From JANOSH01 sp031415695 (GTDB lineage: Bacteria; Actinomycetota; Acidimicrobiia; Acidimicrobiales; Ilumatobacteraceae), in NCBI GenBank assembly GCA_031415695.1, contig JANOSH010000037.1, positions 124,001 to 188,000 on the forward strand: a stretch of 64,000 nt of DNA, in the 5' to 3' direction. The notes under the pieces were generated by a model, which was given only the letters and a program-made list of their open reading frames with translations, was not told the origin of the DNA and did not search any database. Every line of letters starts with the position of its first letter. The stretch's first letter is position 1. Both the position numbers and the translations under genes were made by a program. Shown piece after piece: positions 50,755-58,722 of the stretch.

Positions 50755-51530
50755 CAGATCACCTTCAGATTCTCGAGGAAAGAAACGATCTTGGCGAAGC
50801 CTTCGCCATCGTCTTCAACAACTTCGCCCGCACCTCGGGCTTCGGCGGCGACAACGCTGACAATTTTCTGCCCTGCGCCAGCCCATCCGACTCCAGCGAC
50901 ACCCAGGTCGGCGGCAGTAACTGTCTCGACCGGCTTGGACTTTGCGGCCATGATGCCCTTGAAGCTGGGGTAGCGAGGCTCGACAACGCCCGCAGTTACC
51001 GACAACACCAACGGGAGCGGGCATTCGACGTCGTCGAACCCGGCGTCGGTTTGGCGTTGTGCCTTCAAAATACCACCCGTAATCTCGACCTTTTTAGCGA
51101 ACGTTACCGATGGCAAGCCGAGCACCTCGGCCATTTGTTCGGGCACGGTACCGGTGTACCCATCGGACGATTCGGTGGCGGCGATGATCAGATCGGCACT
51201 GCCGAGTCGCTGAGCAGCTGCGGCCAGAATCTTGGCGGTTGTTAGCGCGTCGGAACCTTGTAGTGACGGATCGGACACCAGGACACCTCGGGCTGCGCCC
51301 ATTGCCAGCGCAGTTCGCAAACCCGACACTTCGCCGTTTGGTGCCATGCTGACGAGCGCCACTTCGCCGCCACCAGCCTTGTCTACTAACTGCAACGCCA
51401 TTTCAACGCCGTAGCTGTCGGACTCGTCAAGAATAAGCTTTCCCTCGCGCTTGAGAGTGTTGGTGCCAGGATCCAATGCGCCTGGATTGGCCGGGTCGGG
51501 GATCTGCTTCACGCAGACGACGATGTTCAT
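50754..51530 (-). CDS. etfB: electron transfer flavoprotein beta subunit
   Basis: A 258-residue EtfB. The N-terminus NIVVCVKQIPDPANPGALDP and the ETF-beta signature with VECPLPLVLSVTAGVVEPRYPSFKGIMAAK are complete. It forms the ETF heterodimer with EtfA and binds AMP. Translation of etfA is coupled to it by a one-base stop/start overlap. It is divergent from the lipid kinase gene, with about 77 bp between starts. Confidence 0.93.
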   Translation of the reverse strand: MNIVVCVKQIPDPANPGALDPGTNTLKREGKLILDESDSYGVEMALQLVDKAGGGEVALVSMAPNGEVSGLRTALAMGAARGVLVSDPSLQGSDALTTAKILAAAAQRLGSADLIIAATESSDGYTGTVPEQMAEVLGLPSVTFAKKVEITGGILKAQRQTDAGFDDVECPLPLVLSVTAGVVEPRYPSFKGIMAAKSKPVETVTAADLGVAGVGWAGAGQKIVSVVAAEARGAGEVVEDDGEGFAKIVSFLENLKVI

Positions 51531-51607
51531 CTCGTAATTCTGCCCGACCTACCGACGAGTAGCCAGACAGACGGCCGGAGAAACGAGCGGTAGTAGCGTC
51601 TCTTGAC

Positions 51608-52534
51608 GTGGAGGTCCTGTTGGTCGTTAACTCGTTCGCTTCGTCGGTCACGGCGCGCAACAAGGTGATGATCGAGCAAATCTTCCAGGACGCCGGCCAT
51701 ACCGTCACGCTTCGCGAGACAAATCGCCGCGGCCACGCCACCCGTTTTGCCCAAGATGCCGCTCGTCGCAATCTCGATGCAGTCGTCGCCCTCGGGGGTG
51801 ACGGCACGCTCAATGAAGTAGCAAACGGACTCGCCGGGTCACAGACAGCTCTGGCGGTTCTACCCGGTGGCTCCACCAATGTCTTCGCACGTACGCTCGG
51901 CCTTCCTAATGATCCGGTAGCTGCAGCGCAGCTTGTAGCCGATGCCCTGACGGCCAATTCCATCCGGCCGATCGGGTTGGGCCGAGTGAACGGCCGTTAC
52001 TTCTGCTTCCATACCGGGGTCGGGTACGACGCCGCGGTTGTCGCCCAGGTGGAACGTCACGCGAGCCTCAAGCGTTGGCTCGGCCATCCGCTCTTTATCG
52101 TTGCCGCCTTGCAGACGTTTTTTCGACAATACGACCGAAGGAACCCGCACTTTTCGTTGAAGTTCTCTCACGACACCATTCCGGACGGCTTCTTCACCAT
52201 TGTTATGAACACGAATCCGTATACGTTCCTTGGCAATCGGCCCATCGACCTTGTACCGGGCGAAGGGCTCGACAGCCCGCTGTCAATCGTTACCTTTCGC
52301 AGCTTAAAGGCACCATCGTTCCTTACCGGATTGGGCGCGGCGTTACTGGGTCGTGGCGTCAGCGGGAAGAGTATCGATGTCCGTCGGAACGTACGGTGCT
52401 TGGTTATCGAGGACTCCGAACCGTTCGCTTACCAGGTCGATGGCGATCATCTCGGCGACACACGTCGGCTTGCTTTCGAGTGGATTCCCGATGTCATTCG
52501 TATCGCCGTGCCACTTGTCGTCGAAGGGCCGTAG
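51608..52534 (+). CDS. diacylglycerol/lipid kinase family protein
   Basis: A 308-residue DAGK-catalytic-domain protein (YegS/DgkB/sphingosine kinase group). The ATP-binding GGDGTLNEV lies at 63-71, and VLPGGSTNVFARTLG follows as the second core motif. The C-terminal beta-sandwich holds TGVGYDAAVV and YQVDGDHLGDT. It phosphorylates a lipid alcohol such as diacylglycerol. The GTG start is used. An intergenic repeat begins at its stop, and a glycerophosphodiesterase gene converges on it, linking both to lipid turnover. Confidence 0.88.
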   Translation: MEVLLVVNSFASSVTARNKVMIEQIFQDAGHTVTLRETNRRGHATRFAQDAARRNLDAVVALGGDGTLNEVANGLAGSQTALAVLPGGSTNVFARTLGLPNDPVAAAQLVADALTANSIRPIGLGRVNGRYFCFHTGVGYDAAVVAQVERHASLKRWLGHPLFIVAALQTFFRQYDRRNPHFSLKFSHDTIPDGFFTIVMNTNPYTFLGNRPIDLVPGEGLDSPLSIVTFRSLKAPSFLTGLGAALLGRGVSGKSIDVRRNVRCLVIEDSEPFAYQVDGDHLGDTRRLAFEWIPDVIRIAVPLVVEGP

Positions 52535-52602
52535 GCGCAACTGTTGCGGAAATGGCCGCCTCTGGGCCGGCCGTAAGCGCAACTGTTGCGGAAATGGCCG
52601 CC
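52535..52602. repeat. 42-bp-period intergenic repeat, locus B
   Basis: GCGCAACTGTTGCGGAAATG, followed by GCCGCC, starts at 52535 and again at 52577, exactly 42 bp apart, in the 80-bp gap between two convergent genes. Apart from W/Y changes it is the same motif as at 31972-32035. GCAACTGTTGC is palindromic and GGCC-rich spacers are also conserved. Confidence 0.8.
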
Positions 52603-52615
52603 TCGAAGGCAAGGG

Positions 52616-53299
52616 CTAGTCGGTAAGCGGTAATAGCGCCCTGGCTACGTCGGGCACATTGGTGCAGATTCCGTCGATGCCCCAGTCAATCAACTCGCTC
52701 ATTCGGGCCGGGTCATCACAGGTCCATGCATTCACCACGATCTGGCGATTGTGGCATTGTTCGATGAGGTCGCGGGTAACCTTCTTTACCCAGGGGTGGA
52801 CCACGTGATGGCCGTGGGCCGCAAGGATGTCGAGGGTTTCGGTATCGAACCGTTCGACTAGCCACGCGGTAACCGTGTTGGGTGACAGTTCACGTACCCG
52901 ATCGATGAGGGGCAGATGAAAGGCCGAGATCAGCACCCGGTCGGCGTTTCCTCGTGAGGCAAGCAGTGCCACGACCTTATCGGCAAGCGTGTTGTCCGGG
53001 TCGAAGTCGGGCTCGGACGGCCAATTCTTGATCTCGATATTGACGCCCATTGCCGAGCATGCATCGAGGGCTGACGCCAGGTTGGGCACGTATGGCGGAA
53101 GTTCATCGGCGGTTACGTCGCACAGGATCCGACCGTCCGCAAGGTGCGCATCGTGGTGAATTGCCAGCGCGCCATCTTGGGTGCGTCGGACGTCAAGCTC
53201 GACCCAGTCTGCCCGCATCTCGGAGGCCTTCCGGAATGCGGTAAGCGTATTTTCGCGTGCAGCGTGCGACGCACCGCGGTGAGCAATGACTATTGTCAC
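52616..53299 (-). CDS. glycerophosphodiester phosphodiesterase
   Basis: A 227-residue GDPD-family TIM barrel. The catalytic His7-Arg8 (AHRGASH), Glu15 (RENT), Glu34 and Asp36 (ELDVRRT), and His49 (IHHDAH) are present. It splits glycerophosphodiesters into glycerol-3-phosphate and an alcohol. There is no signal peptide, so it is cytoplasmic. GTG 53299 has a strong AAGGAGGA ribosome-binding site 8 nt upstream. It is divergent from whiB1 and convergent with the lipid kinase. Confidence 0.9.
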   Translation of the reverse strand: MTIVIAHRGASHAARENTLTAFRKASEMRADWVELDVRRTQDGALAIHHDAHLADGRILCDVTADELPPYVPNLASALDACSAMGVNIEIKNWPSEPDFDPDNTLADKVVALLASRGNADRVLISAFHLPLIDRVRELSPNTVTAWLVERFDTETLDILAAHGHHVVHPWVKKVTRDLIEQCHNRQIVVNAWTCDDPARMSELIDWGIDGICTNVPDVARALLPLTD

Positions 53300-53351
53300 G
53301 GCTAGATCCTCCTTTTTGACCCGAGATTTCCGAAAATCTTCTCATTGCCCC

Positions 53352-53395
53352 TTGAATATAGGCCTTTTGGCCGGGTAGCCTTATGAACAGTTCAT
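53352..53395 (+). promoter_or_regulatory. whiB1 promoter with palindrome at the start site
   Basis: TTGAAT (53352-53357) and TAGCCT (53376-53381) form a -35/-10 pair with an 18-bp spacer. The predicted start near 53388 lies within the perfect palindrome ATGAACAGTTCAT (53383-53395). The whiB1 5' UTR would be about 90 nt. Confidence 0.5.
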
Positions 53396-53429
53396 GAAAT
53401 CTGCCCAACGGTCAATTTCGGTCGATGCT

Positions 53430-53445
53430 CGTGAATGTAATCACA
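53430..53445. promoter_or_regulatory. CRP-like binding site upstream of whiB1
   Basis: CGTGA-N6-TCACA (53430-53445) matches the CRP/FNR palindrome TGTGA-N6-TCACA at all but the first base. In Mycobacterium tuberculosis the whiB1 promoter is bound by CRP (Rv3676). The site lies about 40 bp before the GTG, downstream of the predicted promoter, so repression or a second promoter is possible. Confidence 0.5.
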
Positions 53446-53476
53446 ATCACAAACTCACCACGTCCGGAGTCCCGCT

Positions 53477-53773
53477 GTGTCTGCCCTTGCCACCAACATC
53501 GCCTTGTCCCTCGCCGATTATTCCTGGCGTGACGAGTCACTGTGCAAGGACACCGACCCGGAACTGTTCTTCCCGGTCGGCACCACCGGCATGGCGCTAG
53601 CCCAGATCGACGCCGCCAAGCGTGTTTGTGGCGAATGCCCGGTTCAGGCGTTGTGCCTGGAGTTTGCCCTCAACACCAACCAGGACTCCGGTATCTGGGG
53701 CGGCACCTCCGAAGACGAGCGCCGCAAGATCCGCCGAGTATGGGTAGCCGAGCGCAAGCTCGCCGCCAGCTAG
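53477..53773 (+). CDS. whiB1: WhiB-family iron-sulfur regulator (WhiB1-like)
   Basis: A 98-residue Wbl protein. Four Cys bind a [4Fe-4S] cluster: Cys23 (ESLC), Cys51 and Cys54 (VCGEC), Cys60 (ALC). The GIWGGTSEDERR turn at 72-83 and a basic C-terminus follow. It binds sigma-A and is sensitive to nitric oxide in Mycobacterium. The convergent neighbour is pdtaS, the same gene order as Rv3219-Rv3220c, which supports the WhiB1 label. GGAG lies about 7 nt before GTG 53477. The stop codon starts a short repeat (copy B). Confidence 0.9.
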   Translation: MSALATNIALSLADYSWRDESLCKDTDPELFFPVGTTGMALAQIDAAKRVCGECPVQALCLEFALNTNQDSGIWGGTSEDERRKIRRVWVAERKLAAS

Positions 53774-53790
53774 TGGCGGAGCGATAGTCG
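53771..53790. repeat. stop-codon-anchored intergenic repeat, copy B
   Basis: TAGTGGCGGAGCGATAG begins with the whiB1 stop codon and shares its first 13 bases with copy A at 45882. The upstream GCCGCC can pair with GGCGG across the stop codon. It ends just before the pdtaS stop, so it lies in a 19-bp gap between convergent genes. Confidence 0.55.
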
Positions 53791-53792
53791 AG

Positions 53793-55292
53793 CTAGGACA
53801 TCTCGGTCGTCGTCGGGACGATCAGTTCGACGACACTCCCCGAGGTGCCGTCGAAACCGACCGCCAGTAGATCCTCGGCAAGGGCCCGGCGCATGGTGAT
53901 CGTTCCGGCGAGTTCTGTGGTTACCAAGGTACGCACGATCGAGAGCCCCAAACCGGTGGCCTGGTCGATACTGAAACTGTCGGGGAGCCCTCGGCCGTTA
54001 TCGGTAACTCGAATCTTCAATACGTCATCCGATGGTCGGTCAAGATCAATCATCACCAACCCGTGCGAGTCGTTGTTGTCGACAAATGCATGATCCACCG
54101 CGTTCTGCAGTAGCTCGGTAAGCACCACCGACAGCGGGGTGGCAATGTGGGCCGGGAGCCGACCGCCGTCGCCGCGGACCTCGAACGACACCGGCCTGTC
54201 TGGCGATTGCATGCTGGCATCGGCGAGTCGGGCCAGTGGACGAACAATGTCGGAGAAGCTGACCTCCTCCCCCGAGTTCTTCGACAAGGTTTCGTGCACC
54301 AGAGCAATCGTGCGAATTCGCCGCACACTCTCGGCCAGCGCAGCCTTCGCTTCGGCGGATTCAAGCCGGCGCGCCTGCAGCCGCAACAACGACGAAATCG
54401 TTTGTAGGTTGTTTTTTACCCGGTGATGGATCTCCTGAATGGTGGCGTCGCGAGACAGGATCATGCGGTCACGCCGGCGAACCTCGGAGACATCTCGTAG
54501 CAACACGACGCCGCCAGTCACCTTGTCGGCGTCCATGATGGGAATCACACGCGTGGCTAGGCTGATATCGACCGTCTGGTCGAACTCGTCGAGCACGATC
54601 TCCTGGCGGTCGAAGGCTTGGCGAACGGCGCGATCGTTGAATCCAAGTTCAGACAGGCGAAGCCCAACGGCGTTGGTCCCGATACCCACACGGTGCAGCG
54701 CCGAGACAGCGTTCGGCGATGCGTACATCACTCTGGCATCTTCATCGAGTACCAACACGCCATCGCCGACTCGGGGTGCCGCGGTCGAGGTGCCACGTTT
54801 GGCCGCGTACGGGAACGAGCCATGAGCAATCATGGTTTCAAATCGCTCGAACAAACTCAGATAGGTGTGTTCAAGCTCGCCCAGTTGGCGGCCGACGCGC
54901 TCGCTCCATTCCCGACTCAGTACCGCAATGGTCTGGCCCGCGCGCCGCACCGGGATAGCCCGCATCCGGCTGGCGCTCGGCATACCGTCGAGGCGCAGTT
55001 CAGTCTCGACGACCTGACCCGACGTCCACACTCGTTCGAGAACATCGTCCTCGCTGTCCTCGGCAATCGTGCCGACCCAGTCGTTCACATACAGGGTCTG
55101 GGCGGTATATGGGCGAACCTGAGCGAGCACCAACCATTCTCCTGGGGCTGACCGCACGTACAGCAGCAGATCGGCGAAACAGAAATCGGCAAGCACTCCC
55201 CAGTCGGCCACGAGTCGCTGCAGGTGCTCGGAGTCCTCCCGGCTGAGTTCTGTATGGGATCGGATCAGTTCAACAAGGCTTGGCACAGGCAT
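53793..55292 (-). CDS. pdtaS: sensor histidine kinase PdtaS
   Basis: A 499-residue soluble histidine kinase. An N-terminal GAF-like region (about 20-140) and a PAS region (about 170-275, VLVLDEDARVMYASPNAV) precede a HisKA_2 dimerisation domain with the phospho-acceptor His290 in EIHHRVKNNLQT and an ATPase domain (LTELLQNAVDHAF, NGRGLPDSFS, GLGLSIV). Domain order and length match Mycobacterium PdtaS (501 residues), which acts with the RNA-binding antiterminator PdtaR. No PdtaR gene is in the window. Signals proposed for PdtaS include metal ions and c-di-GMP; not testable here. Confidence 0.9.
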   Translation of the reverse strand: MPVPSLVELIRSHTELSREDSEHLQRLVADWGVLADFCFADLLLYVRSAPGEWLVLAQVRPYTAQTLYVNDWVGTIAEDSEDDVLERVWTSGQVVETELRLDGMPSASRMRAIPVRRAGQTIAVLSREWSERVGRQLGELEHTYLSLFERFETMIAHGSFPYAAKRGTSTAAPRVGDGVLVLDEDARVMYASPNAVSALHRVGIGTNAVGLRLSELGFNDRAVRQAFDRQEIVLDEFDQTVDISLATRVIPIMDADKVTGGVVLLRDVSEVRRRDRMILSRDATIQEIHHRVKNNLQTISSLLRLQARRLESAEAKAALAESVRRIRTIALVHETLSKNSGEEVSFSDIVRPLARLADASMQSPDRPVSFEVRGDGGRLPAHIATPLSVVLTELLQNAVDHAFVDNNDSHGLVMIDLDRPSDDVLKIRVTDNGRGLPDSFSIDQATGLGLSIVRTLVTTELAGTITMRRALAEDLLAVGFDGTSGSVVELIVPTTTEMS

Positions 55293-55321
55293 CTAGTTTG
55301 CCCGAAAACCGCATCCGGTGG

Positions 55322-56371
55322 TCAGCTCCCCTCAAAACGGGTACAGAGGCCCAGTAGCGGCTGGCCCATCTCGCAGAGGTCATCGAGCCCGGAAACTCCG
55401 CCGGCACGCAGTTGGACACACGCTTTGGGCTCGGGGAGCAGCGCAACGTGATCGTGTTGCAGTCGGGCACGGTCTCGTAACAACAGCCCGGCGCGGCCCA
55501 CCTCTCGAATGACCGGATCGGTATCGTCGGTCATGGCCACTGCCGTCTGCGTGAATGCGGGGTCCAGCAACTCGGGCGGCAATGCTCGATTCACCACGAT
55601 GGCTCGCAAGTTCATCTGACGCGCGTCAAGATGTGCTCGTAATGCAAGGGACTGGCTGACGGGCCCGGCTTCAGGGGTCGACACAATAATCAGTTGGCAC
55701 CGGGGCGAGCCCAGCATGCACTCGACATCTTCGGAGTGTTCTCGCAATCCGGTCTCCAGGCCACCAACCAACGTAAAGAACTCTGCAAGATCGGCAATGA
55801 AGCTTCCACCGAGCAGGCGGCCAGCGAGCAGGGCAAACGGCTTGGCCGCGCCTGCGGGCACCACCAGCCACCGAGCGAGCCGACTACCAAAGAATTCACG
55901 CATGCGGCGCGGCGAATCGAAGCTGTCGAGCGCGTTGGTTGCCGGCGCAGTATCGACGACGACCAGGTCGTACGTGGCATCGTCAGCCAGTTCGATGACC
56001 CGCGCAAATGCTACGTAGTCATGGCTCAACGCGAATCGCTCGGTCACCGTGTCATACAGGCGATTGTTCAGCACCCTCTGCCGCGTCGTTTCATCTGGTG
56101 CAAGCTGGGTAACCAGCATGTCCCATGCGTGGCGGGCATCGATCATGGCCACGCTCAGCGAACCCTTGCCCCCGATCGGAAGCGCGACCTCGACGGGATC
56201 ATTCGTCCGAGCTGGTGTCAGTCCGAACGCGTCGGCCAGCCGACGAGCAGGATCAACCGTAATGACTAGCACCCGCTCCCCTGCGTATGCCGCTGCTGCC
56301 CCAAGCGTTGCCGAGATTGTGGTCTTTCCAACCCCGCCTGCACCCGTAACGATCAGCAACCGAGCAGTCAT
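55322..56371 (-). CDS. ArsA/Get3-like ATPase (BagB-like)
   Basis: A 349-residue P-loop ATPase of the anion-transporting ArsA/Get3 superfamily. Walker A GAGGVGKTT starts at residue 10, switch I carries TVDPARRLADAFG, and DLVVVDTAPATNALDSFDSPRRM contains the second nucleotide motif. It is the second of a pair that overlap by ATGA. The arrangement equals Rv3679-Rv3680 (BagA-BagB) of Mycobacterium, bacterial Get3-like proteins linked to redox and glycerol-related stress; the precise job is unclear. Symbols are not assigned because orthology is unproven. Confidence 0.87.
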   Translation of the reverse strand: MTARLLIVTGAGGVGKTTISATLGAAAAYAGERVLVITVDPARRLADAFGLTPARTNDPVEVALPIGGKGSLSVAMIDARHAWDMLVTQLAPDETTRQRVLNNRLYDTVTERFALSHDYVAFARVIELADDATYDLVVVDTAPATNALDSFDSPRRMREFFGSRLARWLVVPAGAAKPFALLAGRLLGGSFIADLAEFFTLVGGLETGLREHSEDVECMLGSPRCQLIIVSTPEAGPVSQSLALRAHLDARQMNLRAIVVNRALPPELLDPAFTQTAVAMTDDTDPVIREVGRAGLLLRDRARLQHDHVALLPEPKACVQLRAGGVSGLDDLCEMGQPLLGLCTRFEGS

Positions 56372-57252
56372 GTATCGGCCACAATTGCGGCCGTCACCTC
56401 GTGGACAACGCTGGCCGAATCCGTGCCAACAAACTCGGGCACCACCAGACGCGGCGGAGAAACAGGCAGTCGGGAGAGCTCTGTCAGAGCGATTCGGCGA
56501 ATGGCAACAAGCAATCCTGCAGCGTGGAACACCTGCTCCACGCCAGGAGGCTGGGCCGAGCGGCGAAGGTCATCGAACCGTTCGAGATCTCGACGCGTAA
56601 ACGGTTCGGGCGCAAGCCGATTCACGATTACAGCATCGACAGTCACTGCGGTGCGCCTGGCAAGCGACTGCAACAGTTCAAGGGTTTCGGTAACCGGCAG
56701 TTCCTCGGGCGTCGTGACAATCACCGCCCCCGTCTGGGCCAAGATGTCAGAAATCCACCCGGTCTGGCTTGCCAAGGGCCCTGCCGGCGTCAACTGCTGG
56801 ATGGCCCGCGGCGCATCGAGAAGCGCAACAACGTGCCCGGTTGCTGGCGCGTCGACGATGACCAGATCCCACTTTTTGCTGCGGACCTCGAAGCACGGCT
56901 TACCAATCGTGAGCACTTCGCGGACACCAGGCGCGGCAACCGCGACGAAATCAAGCGCCCTGGCCACAGGCCCTATTCGGCCCACCCACGGAATTCGCAG
57001 ATACCGCTTCACGTACTCGGCCAGGCTCGACTCGGTGTCGATCGTCAAGGCGCTGAATCCGCCAGGCACCGGTGTGGCGTCGTACCGCAGTCGTGGTACG
57101 CCGCACGCCTGAGCAAGCGCACCGGACCGATCGGTTTCGCAGACCAGCACACGGCGACCGCGAGACGCTGCTGCCGTTGCCAGGGCTACTGCAACGGTCG
57201 TTTTGCCCACGCCACCTTTGCCGGTGACGACGAGCATGCGACGTTCGAACAC
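56368..57252 (-). CDS. ArsA/Get3-like ATPase (BagA-like)
   Basis: About 294 residues with Walker A GKGGVGKTT near residue 12, CETDRSGALAQACG, and DLVIVDAPATGHVVALLDAPRAI. It is the first of the ArsA pair. GTG 57252 (FERRMLVVTGKGG) is chosen because the next upstream starts run into the DUF3107 gene; ATG 57237 is an alternative. The two ATPases likely form a heterodimer as for Get3. It lies just downstream of DUF3107 and mrp, making a small ATPase/iron-sulfur neighbourhood. Confidence 0.85.
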   Translation of the reverse strand: MFERRMLVVTGKGGVGKTTVAVALATAAASRGRRVLVCETDRSGALAQACGVPRLRYDATPVPGGFSALTIDTESSLAEYVKRYLRIPWVGRIGPVARALDFVAVAAPGVREVLTIGKPCFEVRSKKWDLVIVDAPATGHVVALLDAPRAIQQLTPAGPLASQTGWISDILAQTGAVIVTTPEELPVTETLELLQSLARRTAVTVDAVIVNRLAPEPFTRRDLERFDDLRRSAQPPGVEQVFHAAGLLVAIRRIALTELSRLPVSPPRLVVPEFVGTDSASVVHEVTAAIVADT

Positions 57253-57277
57253 GTCGATTTTCGACGCTCTTTTTCGG

Positions 57278-57511
57278 TTATCCGCCGAAGCCGATACGAC
57301 GATGATCGTCGGGAGCGCCCAATTCAACGTAGGCGATCTTGGCTACCGGTACGGCGACCTGGCGACCCTTCTTGTCGGTGAGCCATAGCACCTTGTCGAC
57401 ATCGGCCAACGCCGAGTTGATGCGGCCTTGCACCTCGTCGCGGTCGGCATCGTCGGGCATTTCAAGAACCAATTCGCGCGCCGACTGAGTTACACCAATA
57501 CGAACATCCAT
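57278..57511 (-). CDS. DUF3107 family protein
   Basis: A 77-residue protein: VRIGVTQSARELVLEMPDDADRDEVQGRI and VPVAKIAYVELGAPD. This is the DUF3107 family, found almost only in actinobacteria and usually short and acidic-basic mixed. Its function is not known. It sits 11 bp downstream of mrp on the same strand, between mrp and the ArsA pair, so it may belong to the same transcript. Confidence 0.87.
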   Translation of the reverse strand: MDVRIGVTQSARELVLEMPDDADRDEVQGRINSALADVDKVLWLTDKKGRQVAVPVAKIAYVELGAPDDHRRIGFGG

Positions 57512-57522
57512 CAGAAGTCTCC

Positions 57523-58653
57523 TCAGACAATCTTGAGTGCAGAATTGTAGACCCGCTTGGGTTTGAGGCCTACGGCAATGCTTTCAGCAAGCCTATGGAA
57601 GGCAGCACCAACGTCGCTGTCGGGAGCAACGGCGGCGATGGGGCGGCCAGTGTCACCGCCTTCTCGCAACTGCGTGACGAACGGCAGTTGGGCCAGAAGG
57701 GGTACCCCGAGCTCGTCGGCGAGTTCTTGGCCTCCACCCGAACCGAACAGTTCGTACCGCTTACCGTCGTCGCCGGTAAACCAGCTCATGTTCTCGATAA
57801 CCCCTCGGACTTCGAGGTTGACCTTCTTGGCCATGGCCGCCGACAGGCGAGCGACTTTCTGAGCCGCCTCTTGAGGAGTGGTTACCACGTAGACCTCGCC
57901 CCGCGGCAGGTATTGGCTGAGGCTCAGTGCAATGTCACCAGTACCCGGGGGCATGTCGATGAGCAGAAAGTCGGGTTCGTCCCAGTAGACATCGGTGAGG
58001 AACTGCTCGAGCGCCTTATGCAGCATCGGGCCGCGCCAGACAACGGCTTGGCCCTCGGGCACGAAATATCCAATGGAAATGCAGCGCACGCCCCATTTTT
58101 CTGGTGGGATCAACATTTTGTCGATTGCGACTGGTTCGGTGTTGGCGCCGAGCATTCTCGGAATTGAAAAGCCGTAGATGTCGGCGTCGAGGATGCCGAC
58201 AGAGTGTCCGCGTGCAGCTAGGGCCACGGCGAGGTTCGTGGTAACGCTCGACTTGCCGACGCCGCCTTTGCCAGAGCTAATCAGTAACGGCCTGGTCTTG
58301 GCCCCGGGCTCGCTAAAGGGCACCTTGCGACCCTCGGCATGGCCGTGCGCTTGGCCGCCCCCTTGCGGATTGCCATGCACCAGCGTGCGGACGGCTTCGC
58401 GTTCTGCGTCGTTCATTACCGTGAAGTCGATAGCGACTTGAGGTACACCAAGGGCCTGAATGGCTTGGGTTACCCGATTCGTAATTTCGGCGCGCAGCGG
58501 GCAACCAGCAATCGTGAGAGCAACCAGCACGTCGACACGACCATCGGCAATGGTGACATTCTTGACCATGCCGAGATCGACAATTGACCGGCGTAGCTCG
58601 GGGTCTTCGACCGGACGCAAAGCGTCGATTACCTGCTCGCGAGTTACTGACAT
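57523..58653 (-). CDS. mrp: Mrp/NBP35 family iron-sulfur cluster carrier ATPase
   Basis: A 376-residue protein. An N-terminal MIP18/DUF59 domain (VTREQVIDALRPVEDPELRRSIVDLGMVKNV) is followed by a P-loop domain with SSGKGGVGKSSVTTNLAVALA, PGTGDIALSLSQ and the Mrp signature. Such proteins bind and hand over [4Fe-4S] clusters. The ATG at 58653 is family-like; a longer reading would cross the promoter region. It is divergent from the SufR-like regulator, and the shared 69-bp region carries a TATAAT box. Confidence 0.92.
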   Translation of the reverse strand: MSVTREQVIDALRPVEDPELRRSIVDLGMVKNVTIADGRVDVLVALTIAGCPLRAEITNRVTQAIQALGVPQVAIDFTVMNDAEREAVRTLVHGNPQGGGQAHGHAEGRKVPFSEPGAKTRPLLISSGKGGVGKSSVTTNLAVALAARGHSVGILDADIYGFSIPRMLGANTEPVAIDKMLIPPEKWGVRCISIGYFVPEGQAVVWRGPMLHKALEQFLTDVYWDEPDFLLIDMPPGTGDIALSLSQYLPRGEVYVVTTPQEAAQKVARLSAAMAKKVNLEVRGVIENMSWFTGDDGKRYELFGSGGGQELADELGVPLLAQLPFVTQLREGGDTGRPIAAVAPDSDVGAAFHRLAESIAVGLKPKRVYNSALKIV

Positions 58654-58710
58654 ATTTGACGACTCCGGGGGCCTCGACGGCGATGGGGGAATTACCACTA
58701 CGGCGATAGG

Positions 58711-58716
58711 TATAAT
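58711..58716 (+). promoter_or_regulatory. TATAAT -10 box of leaderless regulator gene
   Basis: TATAAT at 58711-58716 lies 6 nt before GTG 58723, so transcription should start at or next to the start codon. On the minus strand the same bases read ATTATA; TATTAT (from 58717 down) could serve mrp with a ~50-nt leader. Confidence 0.6.
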
Positions 58717-58722
58717 ACCCAC

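Noticed and set aside
31972..52602. CRISPR-like reading of the 42-bp-spaced repeats
   Set aside because: Only two copies at each locus, the spacers are similar between loci instead of unique, and no cas genes are near.
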